Assembly (NCBI RefSeq): GCF_030010625.1
Contig: NZ_JASCXN010000005.1
Location: forward strand, 1 to 64,000
Reading direction: 5' to 3'
Length of the DNA: 64,000 nt
DNA from: Streptomyces sp. CC208A
GTDB taxonomy: Bacteria; Actinomycetota; Actinomycetes; Streptomycetales; Streptomycetaceae
Shown: positions 36,264-43,959 of the stretch, in pieces
Layout of the letters: each line of letters opens with the position of its first letter
Position numbering within the stretch: the first letter of the stretch is position 1
Translations under genes and position numbers: made by a program
The notes under the pieces: model-generated
The model's input: only the letters and a program-made list of their open reading frames with translations
Told to the model about the DNA's origin: nothing
Databases searched by the model: none

Positions 36264-36557
36264 ATGTCCGGCTTCGGCGGGCTCGACGAGTTCTTCGCCC
36301 CGGGGCGCCGGCACGCCGAGGAGGAGCGGCGGCGCCTCGCGCTGACCCGCGAGGACCCCGGTGACGCCGATCCCGGGCAGGGGCCGATAGACCTGGCCTC
36401 GGGCCGGGTGACGATACGGGTCCCCGGCCAGGGCGCGGGGTCAGCGGGGGGTGTCGAGGAGGTGGAGGCGGTGGGCGAGGGCGGCGGCCTCGCCCCGGCC
36501 GGAGACGCCGAGCTTGGCGAGGATGTTGGAGACGTGGACGCTGGCGGTCTTCGGTGA
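36264..36557 (+). CDS. DUF6191-type small protein with 3' overlap
   Basis: A reading frame of 97 codons. The first 55 residues (SGFGGLDEFFAPGRRHAEEE, a basic/acidic helix, then DADPGQGPIDLASGRVTIR) match what I remember of the DUF6191 family of small actinobacterial proteins; no function is known. GGAGG lies 6 bases before the ATG and the gene is 3 bases behind the lipoprotein gene, so the pair is co-translated. The last 40 codons overlap the 3' end of the convergent LAL regulator by 117 bases and are Gly/Val/Glu-rich, unlike the family, so the true end may have been lost by a frameshift or late stop. Confidence 0.65.
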   Translation: MSGFGGLDEFFAPGRRHAEEERRRLALTREDPGDADPGQGPIDLASGRVTIRVPGQGAGSAGGVEEVEAVGEGGGLAPAGDAELGEDVGDVDAGGLR

Positions 36558-39500
36558 GATGAACAGCTCCTCGGCGATCTGCCGGTTGGTGCGGCCGGCC
36601 GCGACCAGGCGCAGGACGTCCTGTTCGCGGGGGGTCAGGCCGAAGGCGTCGGCCTCGGGTTCCGGCTCCGGGGTCCCGGGGGCGGGGTCGGCGGCGAGGG
36701 TGATCCGGGCGCGGGCGGCGAGCAGTTCGACGTCCTCGCGGAGCGGACGGGCGCCGAGGGCGGCGGCGGTGGCGTGGGCCTGCCGGAGCAGGGCCGCGGC
36801 CTCCTCGCGGCGGCCGCCTTCGACGAGGAGGGCGTCGGCGAGCCGGTGACGGGCCCTGGCCAGTGGGTAGGGCCGGTCGAGGGGGGTCCAGGCCTCGACG
36901 ACCTCGGCCCAGCGGGCGGCCGTCTCGCGGCCTTCGGCGCGGGCCAGTTCCTCGGCGACCTGGAGCGCGTGGGCGGCCCAGACGGGGGCGGGGGTGGCCA
37001 GGGACCGGACGCAGCGGCGGATGACGGCCAGCGCCTCGGGGCGGCCTTCCTCCGCGGCGGGCAGGCCGCGACTGTCGGCTTCGGCGGTGACGGCGGTGAG
37101 GACGAGGGGCCAGCCGTAGCGGTGGGTGCCGGGCGGGAAGCCGGCGTCGGCCACGGAGGCCGCCTGGGCGCGGATGTCGGCGAGCCGGCCCTCGGCGACG
37201 GCCGCGACCATGTCGATGCCGGTGAGAGGGAGGGTGTACTGCGGGACGGGGTCGCGGGTGCCGTAGACGGCGCGGGCCTCGTCGAGGTGGCGGATGCCCG
37301 TGGCGGTCTCGCCCCGGGCGAGGGCCACTTGGGCGAGCCGGAGGTGGGCGGAGCCCCGGGGCTTGGTGCTGGTGGCGGAGGAGAGGAGGAGTTCGGCCTC
37401 GGCGCGGGCCTCGTCCCAGCGGCCGAGGGAGTAGAGGGATTCGGCCTTGTTGCCGCGGATCCAGGCGGCGGCGTCGACCAGGCCGCGGGTGCGGGCGAGT
37501 TCGATGCCGGCGGCGGCGAGTTCGACGGCCTCGGCGGAGCGGCCGAGGGATTCGAGGGAGGAGGTGAGGTTGGTGTGGGCACGGGCGGCTTCGGAGAACT
37601 GCCCGAGGGCGGTGGTCCGTTCGCGGACGGCGTGCATCTCGGCGAGGCCGGCGTCGGGGTCGCCGGCGGCCGCCATGATGGTGCCGAGGGTGAGGCGGGC
37701 GTTGAGTTCGGTGGCCTCGGCCTTGACGAGGCGGGCGTACTCCACGGCGCGTTCGGCGGCGACGAGGGAGTCGGGTCCTGGCTTGCGGAGCATGCCCCAG
37801 CCGGCGGCGCCGGCGAGGACGACCGCGTGGACGGCGGACGGAGGCAGGCCCTTGACGAGTTCCTGGGCGCGGGAGATCTCGGCCCAGCCGTCGCCGCGGC
37901 CGAGGTTGGACTGGAGCCGGGCCTGCTCGGTCCAGAACCAGGCGGCGCGCAGGGGGTCGTTCTCCCCCTCTCCGTCGAGGAGGCGGAGCGCCATCTTGCC
38001 GATCTTGAGGGCGCGTTCGCGTTCGCCGCAGAGACGGGCGGCGACGGCGGCCTCGGCGAGCAGGTCGAGGTGGCGCAGCGGGGTGGTCTCGGGGTCGCAG
38101 CCGCAGGGCGGGTAGGCCTCGGCGTAGTCCATGGGGCGCAGTCCCGCGCGGACCTCGGCGGGGGCCTCCTCCCAGAGTTCCATGGCCCGTTCGAGGAGGC
38201 GGAGCTGTTCGGCGTAGGCGTGGCGCTTGCGGGTGGCGACGGAGGCGTCGAGGACGGCGGGGAGGGCCTTGGCCGGGTCGTGGGCGTGGTACCAGTACGT
38301 GGCGAGGCGGGTGGCCCGCTCGTCGGGGCGGACGAGGCCGGGGTCGGTCTCCAGGGCCTCGGCGTAGCGGCGGTTGAGGCGGGAGCGCTCGCCGGGCAGC
38401 AGGTCGTCGCTGACGGCCTCGCGGACCAGGGAGTGGCGGAAGCGGTAGCCGTCGCCGTCGGGGACGGCGAGGAGGATGTTGGCGCCGACGGCGGCGCGCA
38501 GGGCCTCGATGAGCTCGTCCTCGGAGAGCCGGGAGACGGCGGCGAGCAGGCCGTGCTCGACGGTGGAGCCGCCCTCGGCGACGATCCGGACGACGCGCTG
38601 GGCGTCCTCGGGGAGGGCCTCGACGCGGACCAGGAGGAGGTCGCGGAGGGAGTCGCTGAGGGGTCCTGTGCCGTCGCCGCAGGTGCGGGAGGCGACGAGT
38701 TCCTCGACGAAGAAGGCGTTGCCGTCGGAGCGGTCGAAGATCTCGTCGACGAGGCCGGGAGCGGGCTCGGCGGCGAGGATGCCGGTGAGCTGGCGGCGGA
38801 CCTCGGTGCGGGTGAAGCGGGACAGCTCGATGCGGCGCAGGGTGCGCATCCGGTCGAGTTCGGCGAGGAGGGGGCGCAGGGGGTGGCGGCGGTGGATGTC
38901 GTCGGCGCGGTAGGTGGCGACGACCACGATCCGGCCGCGGCGCAGGGTGCGCAGCAGGTAGGTGAGGAGGTGGCGGGTGGAGGTGTCGGCCCAGTGGAGG
39001 TCTTCGAGGACGAGGACGAGCGTGCGGTCGGTGGCGAGCCGTTCCAGGAGGCGGACGGTGAGCTCGAAGAGGCGGGCGGTGGCGTCCTCGTCGTTGGGGT
39101 CGGGGCCGCCGGGTTCGCCGAGCTCGGGCAGGAGGCGGGCGAGTTCGCCCTCGTGGCCGTCGGCGGCGGCGGTGAGTTCCTCGGGGAGGCGGCGGCGGAG
39201 GGCGCGCAGGGCGGTGGAGAAGGGGGCGAAGGGCAGTCCGTCGGCGCCGAGTTCGACGCAGCCGCCGAGGGCGACGACGGCGCCGGCCTCGCGGGCGGCG
39301 TCAAGGAACTCCTCGACGAGCCGGGTCTTGCCGACGCCGGCCTCGCCGGAGACGAGCAGCGCCTGGGGCTCTCCCGCGGTCGCGCGGGAGAGCGCCTCGG
39401 TGAGGGCGGTGAGTTCGCCGGCGCGGCCGACGAAGACGGGGCTGACGGACCTGGTCTCCACGGCGCCGAGCATCGCACAGGCGCCCCGCTGGTCGCTCAT
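36441..39500 (-). CDS. LAL-type LuxR regulator with AAA ATPase and TPR-like repeats
   Basis: A 1,019-residue large ATP-binding regulator of the LuxR family. The N-terminal ATPase has Walker A SGEAGVGKTR (Lys58) and Walker B LVLVLEDLHWAD near residue 165. The middle 500 residues are helical TPR-like repeats. The C-terminal LuxR helix-turn-helix (LTPREQDVLRLVAAGRTNRQ, then SPKTASVHVSNILAKLGVSG) is complete. LAL proteins activate carbon or antibiotic genes on binding a sugar or other effector; the target here is unknown. The ATG has no ribosome site but is 7 bases after the stop of a 57-codon gene with a strong one, so translation is probably coupled. Confidence 0.92.
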   Translation of the reverse strand: MSDQRGACAMLGAVETRSVSPVFVGRAGELTALTEALSRATAGEPQALLVSGEAGVGKTRLVEEFLDAAREAGAVVALGGCVELGADGLPFAPFSTALRALRRRLPEELTAAADGHEGELARLLPELGEPGGPDPNDEDATARLFELTVRLLERLATDRTLVLVLEDLHWADTSTRHLLTYLLRTLRRGRIVVVATYRADDIHRRHPLRPLLAELDRMRTLRRIELSRFTRTEVRRQLTGILAAEPAPGLVDEIFDRSDGNAFFVEELVASRTCGDGTGPLSDSLRDLLLVRVEALPEDAQRVVRIVAEGGSTVEHGLLAAVSRLSEDELIEALRAAVGANILLAVPDGDGYRFRHSLVREAVSDDLLPGERSRLNRRYAEALETDPGLVRPDERATRLATYWYHAHDPAKALPAVLDASVATRKRHAYAEQLRLLERAMELWEEAPAEVRAGLRPMDYAEAYPPCGCDPETTPLRHLDLLAEAAVAARLCGERERALKIGKMALRLLDGEGENDPLRAAWFWTEQARLQSNLGRGDGWAEISRAQELVKGLPPSAVHAVVLAGAAGWGMLRKPGPDSLVAAERAVEYARLVKAEATELNARLTLGTIMAAAGDPDAGLAEMHAVRERTTALGQFSEAARAHTNLTSSLESLGRSAEAVELAAAGIELARTRGLVDAAAWIRGNKAESLYSLGRWDEARAEAELLLSSATSTKPRGSAHLRLAQVALARGETATGIRHLDEARAVYGTRDPVPQYTLPLTGIDMVAAVAEGRLADIRAQAASVADAGFPPGTHRYGWPLVLTAVTAEADSRGLPAAEEGRPEALAVIRRCVRSLATPAPVWAAHALQVAEELARAEGRETAARWAEVVEAWTPLDRPYPLARARHRLADALLVEGGRREEAAALLRQAHATAAALGARPLREDVELLAARARITLAADPAPGTPEPEPEADAFGLTPREQDVLRLVAAGRTNRQIAEELFISPKTASVHVSNILAKLGVSGRGEAAALAHRLHLLDTPR

Positions 39501-39507
39501 ACGGGGG

Positions 39508-39681
39508 TCACGCGACCTGGGCGTAGCGGTCCTTGCCGGCGCTCACCCGCCCTTCCGGTTCCCGCCGTACGGTCCGGCGGACGGCCTTGGCGACGCGGGC
39601 GGCCTCGCGGCCGAGGCGCTGGGCGGCGGCCTCGCGGACGAGCTCGGCGTGGGCGGCGCGGTGGATCTCGTACTCGAACAT
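39508..39681 (-). CDS. 57-residue hypothetical protein ahead of the LAL regulator
   Basis: A small gene with a strong ribosome site (GGGAG, 6 bases before the ATG). The product starts MFEYEIHRAAHAELVREAAA and is a single long basic amphipathic helix (Ala/Arg/Glu-rich) ending in GKDRYAQVA. Streptomyces genomes often have such short helical proteins beside regulators; I know of no function. Its stop is 7 bases before the LAL start codon, which lacks its own ribosome site, so this gene probably drives the translation of the regulator. It could also act as a protein partner. Confidence 0.7.
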   Translation of the reverse strand: MFEYEIHRAAHAELVREAAAQRLGREAARVAKAVRRTVRREPEGRVSAGKDRYAQVA

Positions 39682-39747
39682 GGGGTGCTCCCTGGGCTGT
39701 GGTGTCGGTATCGCTCCTTGCGATGCCTCTACCTTCGTCGCCCAGGG

Positions 39748-39822
39748 GATGCCGGGGCATCGGGCGAGTGCCGCATGTTCGGGGCGCGGAGGTCCTTAGG
39801 GCGGGCCCGGGGGTGCCTTAGG
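39748..39822. promoter_or_regulatory. promoter region of the 57-aa/LAL operon with palindrome and paired CCTTAGG
   Basis: GATGCCGGGGCATC (39748-39761) is a 14-bp perfect palindrome 67 bp upstream of the 57-codon gene. Two CCTTAGG motifs (39794-39800 and 39816-39822) lie 22 bp apart, two helical turns. The palindrome could be the LuxR-type site of the LAL protein itself. No clear -10/-35 pair can be fixed. Confidence 0.45.
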
Positions 39823-39861
39823 ACGTCTGAGGACCCGCCCGTACGGCTTGGGCCGAGTACC

Positions 39862-40419
39862 TCAGGCAGTCTTCGCGGCGCGCCATTCGGGGGCGAGGAC
39901 GGACCAGACCTCCAGGTCGGTGCGGGTGCCGCGGTAGGGGTGGTGCGCGCGCAGGACGCCTTCCCTGGTCATGCCGAGGCGGCGGGCGACGGCGATGCTG
40001 GGCAGGTTCTTCGAGGAGACGCGCCATTCGACGCGGTGGAGGCCGCGGGTCTCGACGGCCCAGTCGATGATGACCCGGCAGGCGCGGGTGATCAGGCCGC
40101 GGCCGACGGCGGAGGGCTCCAGCCAGCAGCCGGCCTCGGCGGTGCCGGCGACCACGTCCATGGTGCGGAAGAGGACGCCGCCGACAAGGGTGCCGTCGGT
40201 CCAGATGCCGTAGATGCGTCCGGCGTCCTGCGCGGTCTTCTCGGCGTAGCCGCGGAGGAAGGCGCGGGCGGAGTCGAGGTCGCGGGCGGCGTCGGCGAGG
40301 GGAATGTGCTCGCCGATGAACTCCCGGCCCCGGTCCATGTGGGCGAGGAACTCCTCGGCCTGCCAGGGCTCCAGGGGCCTCAGTTCGGCACCGTCGTCAC
40401 CCAGCGATATCGCGAACAT
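39862..40419 (-). CDS. RimJ/RimL-type GNAT N-acetyltransferase
   Basis: A 185-residue acetyltransferase of the ribosomal-protein-serine type. The first strand is AELRPLEPWQAEEFLAHMDR, the acetyl-CoA motif is WLEPSAVGRGLITRACRVII near residue 110, and the family-typical HRVEWRVSSKNLPSIAVARRLG with REGVLRAHHPYRG follows. Substrate may be a ribosomal protein N-terminus or a small molecule. The ATG at 40419 has GGAGG 9 bases upstream; it starts 23 bases inside the 3' end of the MMPL gene, in the same direction, so both are on one mRNA. Confidence 0.9.
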   Translation of the reverse strand: MFAISLGDDGAELRPLEPWQAEEFLAHMDRGREFIGEHIPLADAARDLDSARAFLRGYAEKTAQDAGRIYGIWTDGTLVGGVLFRTMDVVAGTAEAGCWLEPSAVGRGLITRACRVIIDWAVETRGLHRVEWRVSSKNLPSIAVARRLGMTREGVLRAHHPYRGTRTDLEVWSVLAPEWRAAKTA

Positions 40420-42706
40420 CCTCGTTCTCCTCCGTGGTCGGCGCGAGCGTGCGCTGCCCGGGGATCTTCGCATGGGGGTCCTGCGCGCGGGGGTCCTCCG
40501 CACGGGGGGCCTTCGCGCGGGCGTCCTTCGCGCGGGCGTCGGCGGCGACCCTGCACTCGGGCGGCTCGATGCTGATCCGGGGCAGGATCCGGTCGAGGCT
40601 CCGGGGCAGCCACCAGTTGGCGCCGCCGAGCATGTGCATGAGGGCGGGGACGAGGAGGGTGCGCAGGACGAAGGCGTCGAGGGCGACGGCGGCGGCCAGC
40701 GCGATGCCGAACATCGCGATGACCCGGTCGCCGGAGAGGACGAAGGCGAGGAAGACCGAGATCATGATGACCGCGGCGGAGTTGATCACCCGGCTGGTCT
40801 CGGCGAGGCCGACCCGGACGGCCCGCCGGTTGTCGCCGGTCTCCAGCCACTCCTCGTACATCCGGCTGACCAGGAAGACCTGGTAGTCCATGGAGAGGCC
40901 GAAGAGGACCGAGACCATGATCACGGGGAGGAAGGGTTCGATCGGTCCCGCGCTGCCGAGGCCGAGGAGTTCGGAGCCCCAGCCCCACTGGAAGATCGCG
41001 ACGACGATGCCGAAGGCGGCGGCGACGGCGGCGACGTTCATGGCGGCGGCCTTGAGCGGGATGCCGATGGACCGGAAGGCGAGCAGCAGGAGCAGGCAGC
41101 CGAGGGCGACGACGGCGCCGACGAAGAGCGGCAGCTTGCCGACGATGATCTCGGCGAAGTCGTCGTACGAGGCGGTGATGCCGCCGACGTGGACCTCCAG
41201 CGAGGTGCCGGCCTCGGCGGTCGGGATCACGTCGTCGCGGAGCCGGTCGACGAGCTCGCTGGTGGCCTTCGACTGGGGCGAGGAGTCGGGGACGACGGTG
41301 AGGACGGCGGTGTCGCCGGAGCCGTTGTAGGTGACCGGGGAGACGGAGGCGACGCCCTTGGTGGCGGCGAGCTCCTCCGGCAGCCGGTCGAGGGCGACCC
41401 GGTCGTCGGCGCCGTCGAGCCCGGCGACCAGGGTCAGCGGGCCGTTGACACCGGGCCCGAAGCCCTCGGCGAGGAGGTCGTACGCCTGCCGGGTGGTGGC
41501 GGTGGCCGGGTTGTTGCCCTGGTCGGAGGTGCCGAGGTGGAGCGAGAGGGTCGGCAGCGCGAGGACGGTCATGACGACGGCGGCGACGGCCCCGAGGAGC
41601 TTGGGGTGGCGCTCGACGAAGGCGGACCAGCGGGCGGCGAGTCCGGTGGGCACCTCGGGCTGCGGCCCGTGCTCGGCGAGGGCGCGCCGCTCGCGCCGGG
41701 AGAGGGCGCGCATGCCGATGAGGGAGAGCAGCGCGGGCAGCAGGGTGACGGAGGCGGCGACGGTGAGGACGACGGTGAGCGAGGCGGCGATCGCGACGCC
41801 GTTGAGGAAGCTCAGCCGCAGGATGAGCATGCCGAGGAGGGCGATGCAGACGGTGGCGCCGGCGAAGACGACGGCCCGCCCGGTGGTCGCGACGGCGGTC
41901 TCGGCGGCCTCGGCGACGCTCAGGCCGCGTTTCAGCCCCTTGCGGTGCCGGGTGACGATGAAGAGCGCGTAGTCGATGCCGACGCCGAGGCCGATGAGCA
42001 TGCCGAGCATGGGGGCGAAGTCGGCGACCGTCATCAGGTGCCCGAGGAGCACGATCCCCGAGTAGGCGATGCCGACGCTGACCAGGGCGGTGGCGATGGG
42101 CAGCAGGGAGGCGGCGAGGGAGCCGAAGGCGAGGAGCAGCACCACGGCGGCGACGGCCACCCCGACGACCTCGGCGATGTGCCCGCCGGGCGCCTCGGTG
42201 AGGGCGACGGCGCTGCCGCCGAGCTCCACCTGGAGCCCGTCGGTCTCGGCGGCCTTCGCGGTGTCGACGAGGGCCTGCGCCTGGGCGACGGGGATGTCGT
42301 CGGCCTGCTCGCGGAAGGTGACGGTGGCGTAAGCGGTACGCCCGTCCTCACTGACCTGACCGCGCGCCGCCCCGCCGTCGCCCCCGTACGGAGAGGTGAC
42401 GGCGGCCACACCGGGCAGTCCGGCGACCTTCTCCAGCATGGGCGCGACGCGTTCCTGGACGGCATCGGCCCGGACGCTGCCGCGCTCGGTGTGCCAGACG
42501 ATGGTGTCGCTGTCGCCACCGAGCCCCTGGAACCCGCGGTCGAGGAGGGCGGTGGCCCGCCCGGACTCGGTGCCGGGGACCTCGTAGTCGTTGGAGTACG
42601 CGCTGCCGGCGAGGACGGCCGCGCCGCCCACGCCGACGAGGGCGAGGACCCACAGGAGGACGGCGACGAGTCGGTGCCGGATGCACCACCGTGCGATGGC
42701 TGCCAA
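40397..42706 (-). CDS. MMPL-family (RND superfamily) transporter
   Basis: A 769-residue membrane protein of the MmpL family with two sets of helices and two large extracytoplasmic loops. Both proton-relay Asp-Tyr pairs are visible, in LIGLGVGIDYALFIVTRHR near residue 240 and VLFGLSMDYQVFLVSRMYEE near residue 610. Such pumps export lipids, siderophores or drugs. The start is a TTG at 42706 with GGGAG 8 bases upstream; the product then begins MAAIARWCIRHRLVAVLLWV, the usual MMPL start. The C-terminal tail has short Ala/Lys/Asp-rich repeats (DARAKDARAK, PRAEDPRAQDP). It is co-transcribed with the GNAT gene. No regulator gene is next to it. Confidence 0.93.
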   Translation of the reverse strand: MAAIARWCIRHRLVAVLLWVLALVGVGGAAVLAGSAYSNDYEVPGTESGRATALLDRGFQGLGGDSDTIVWHTERGSVRADAVQERVAPMLEKVAGLPGVAAVTSPYGGDGGAARGQVSEDGRTAYATVTFREQADDIPVAQAQALVDTAKAAETDGLQVELGGSAVALTEAPGGHIAEVVGVAVAAVVLLLAFGSLAASLLPIATALVSVGIAYSGIVLLGHLMTVADFAPMLGMLIGLGVGIDYALFIVTRHRKGLKRGLSVAEAAETAVATTGRAVVFAGATVCIALLGMLILRLSFLNGVAIAASLTVVLTVAASVTLLPALLSLIGMRALSRRERRALAEHGPQPEVPTGLAARWSAFVERHPKLLGAVAAVVMTVLALPTLSLHLGTSDQGNNPATATTRQAYDLLAEGFGPGVNGPLTLVAGLDGADDRVALDRLPEELAATKGVASVSPVTYNGSGDTAVLTVVPDSSPQSKATSELVDRLRDDVIPTAEAGTSLEVHVGGITASYDDFAEIIVGKLPLFVGAVVALGCLLLLLAFRSIGIPLKAAAMNVAAVAAAFGIVVAIFQWGWGSELLGLGSAGPIEPFLPVIMVSVLFGLSMDYQVFLVSRMYEEWLETGDNRRAVRVGLAETSRVINSAAVIMISVFLAFVLSGDRVIAMFGIALAAAVALDAFVLRTLLVPALMHMLGGANWWLPRSLDRILPRISIEPPECRVAADARAKDARAKAPRAEDPRAQDPHAKIPGQRTLAPTTEENEDVRDIAG

Positions 42707-42815
42707 AGGACGTGCTCCCTGCTGGATCGGTGGTCGCTGCCCACTGTCGCAGCCAAACGTGATCGTTTGTCCGTTTCGTGGCGATACTCACAGATCGCGC
42801 GAGGGCGGGGCCGCG

Positions 42816-43379
42816 TCACGCGCAGGCGAGCTCGCTGCGGAAGTACGCCTCAAGATCGCGCATCATCGAGGCGAGAGCCGCCCGGTTCTCCTCCGTTTCG
42901 GGAGCGTTGGTGCTGATCCTGAGGCGGACGGTCTTCTCCTTGTTCGAATCCCGTATGCGATCCACGTGGAACGCGGACCGGTCGCAGGAGACGTACTTCT
43001 CGATACTCGCCTTCGAGAACTCGGCCACACCGGTCACCTTCGCCGCGTCGGGACCGGGGCCCTCCCACGTCCTGCCGTTGAAGGACCAGCGGTCGTGCCT
43101 GCGCTCGACCAGCACCAGAATGTTGTGTCCGCCACGAACCAAGATATGGCAGCCCGAAGAACTCCCTATGCCATCCGGGTAGACCTGCCGGATCGTTCGG
43201 AGACCGCCGTACCGCACCTCCGAGCCCGATGCGATCAGAACCTTCATGTCGCTCTGCTTGAACGCGCCCCAGCAGGCCGCCTCAGGAACATCCGGAGGCG
43301 CGTCACCGCCGCAGCCCGCGAGCAGGGAGCCGGCCACCAGGACAGTCGCGCACGCCCGCGCGACGCGTCCGCCGCTCAC
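42816..43379 (-). CDS. lipoprotein, unknown function (cassette gene 4)
   Basis: A 187-residue lipoprotein with lipobox LLAGC (Cys near residue 25). The mature domain has CWGAFKQSDMK, GCHILVRGG and a late CDRSAFHVDR, with four conserved-looking Cys that may pair. It resembles the preceding gene product in plan (lipobox, EAACWGAF against ERVCWDGAF, a single-domain body and a C-terminal helix), so the two are probably diverged duplicates. It starts with GTG overlapping the previous stop (GTGA), which means tight translational coupling. It resembles DUF3558-type lipoproteins only loosely. No function is claimed. Confidence 0.78.
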   Translation of the reverse strand: MSGGRVARACATVLVAGSLLAGCGGDAPPDVPEAACWGAFKQSDMKVLIASGSEVRYGGLRTIRQVYPDGIGSSSGCHILVRGGHNILVLVERRHDRWSFNGRTWEGPGPDAAKVTGVAEFSKASIEKYVSCDRSAFHVDRIRDSNKEKTVRLRISTNAPETEENRAALASMMRDLEAYFRSELACA

Positions 43380-43957
43380 GCGCCGCCCGCCGCTTTCCCG
43401 GGGCACTGGATCTTGCTCTGGGCGAAGGCCATGAACTTCTTCATCAGCGATGGCAGGACAGTCTGCAGCTTGGATTTGTCGGGGGCGTAGGGCACATAGA
43501 GTTCCAGCTCAATGTACTTCCCCGGCGAATTGGAATCCTTGGCGGGTTCACAGATGAAGTATGCGGCAGCACCTGTGTCCCAGATGATGCCCTTCTCCCC
43601 CACGTCGAGCGGCTTGGGATCTGACGAGTCCCATGATGTCCAATCGACGGCATCCTCGAACTTCCGGAGATCGGCAACGGCCTGGAACCTCGTCTGCCCG
43701 TCGATGTAGAGGGTGCAGGTCGCGGAGTCGAGTTCCTTGGTCAGGGCGAAGCGCCGGCCGGCCATGCGTGAGAATTCCACCTTGGCACCGGGTGGCAGGA
43801 GGGGGGTCACTTCGCTGCCGGCGAACGCTCCGTCCCAGCAGACGCGCTCGGGCAGTTCCGGGAAGGCTTTCTCCTCGCTCGCTGCGCAGCTCGCCAGAAG
43901 ACCTGCCGTGGCCACGGCTGTCGACACCGATGCGACAGTACGGGTGAAGCGGCGCAC
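43376..43957 (-). CDS. lipoprotein, unknown function (cassette gene 3)
   Basis: A 193-residue lipoprotein: a Thr/Ala signal peptide, lipobox LLASC (Cys near residue 24), then PELPERVCWDGAFAGSEVTP and a mixed alpha/beta domain (CTLYIDGQ, YFICEPAKDS, YIELELYVPY). The GTG at 43957 has AAGGAG 8 bases upstream, while a GTG at 43963 overlaps the upstream stop (GTGA) but is too near that ribosome site; either is possible. It lies between the DUF6571-like gene and its own paralogue. Four cysteines remain in the mature part. It may be an outer-face partner of the large cassette protein. Confidence 0.78.
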   Translation of the reverse strand: MRRFTRTVASVSTAVATAGLLASCAASEEKAFPELPERVCWDGAFAGSEVTPLLPPGAKVEFSRMAGRRFALTKELDSATCTLYIDGQTRFQAVADLRKFEDAVDWTSWDSSDPKPLDVGEKGIIWDTGAAAYFICEPAKDSNSPGKYIELELYVPYAPDKSKLQTVLPSLMKKFMAFAQSKIQCPGKAAGGA

Positions 43958-43959
43958 GA

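Noticed and set aside
36774..39821. Open frame of more than 1,000 codons on the plus strand over the LAL gene
   Set aside because: It is antisense to a protein with clear Walker and LuxR motifs; its product is Gly/Val/Asp-rich without domains, a common effect of very high GC.
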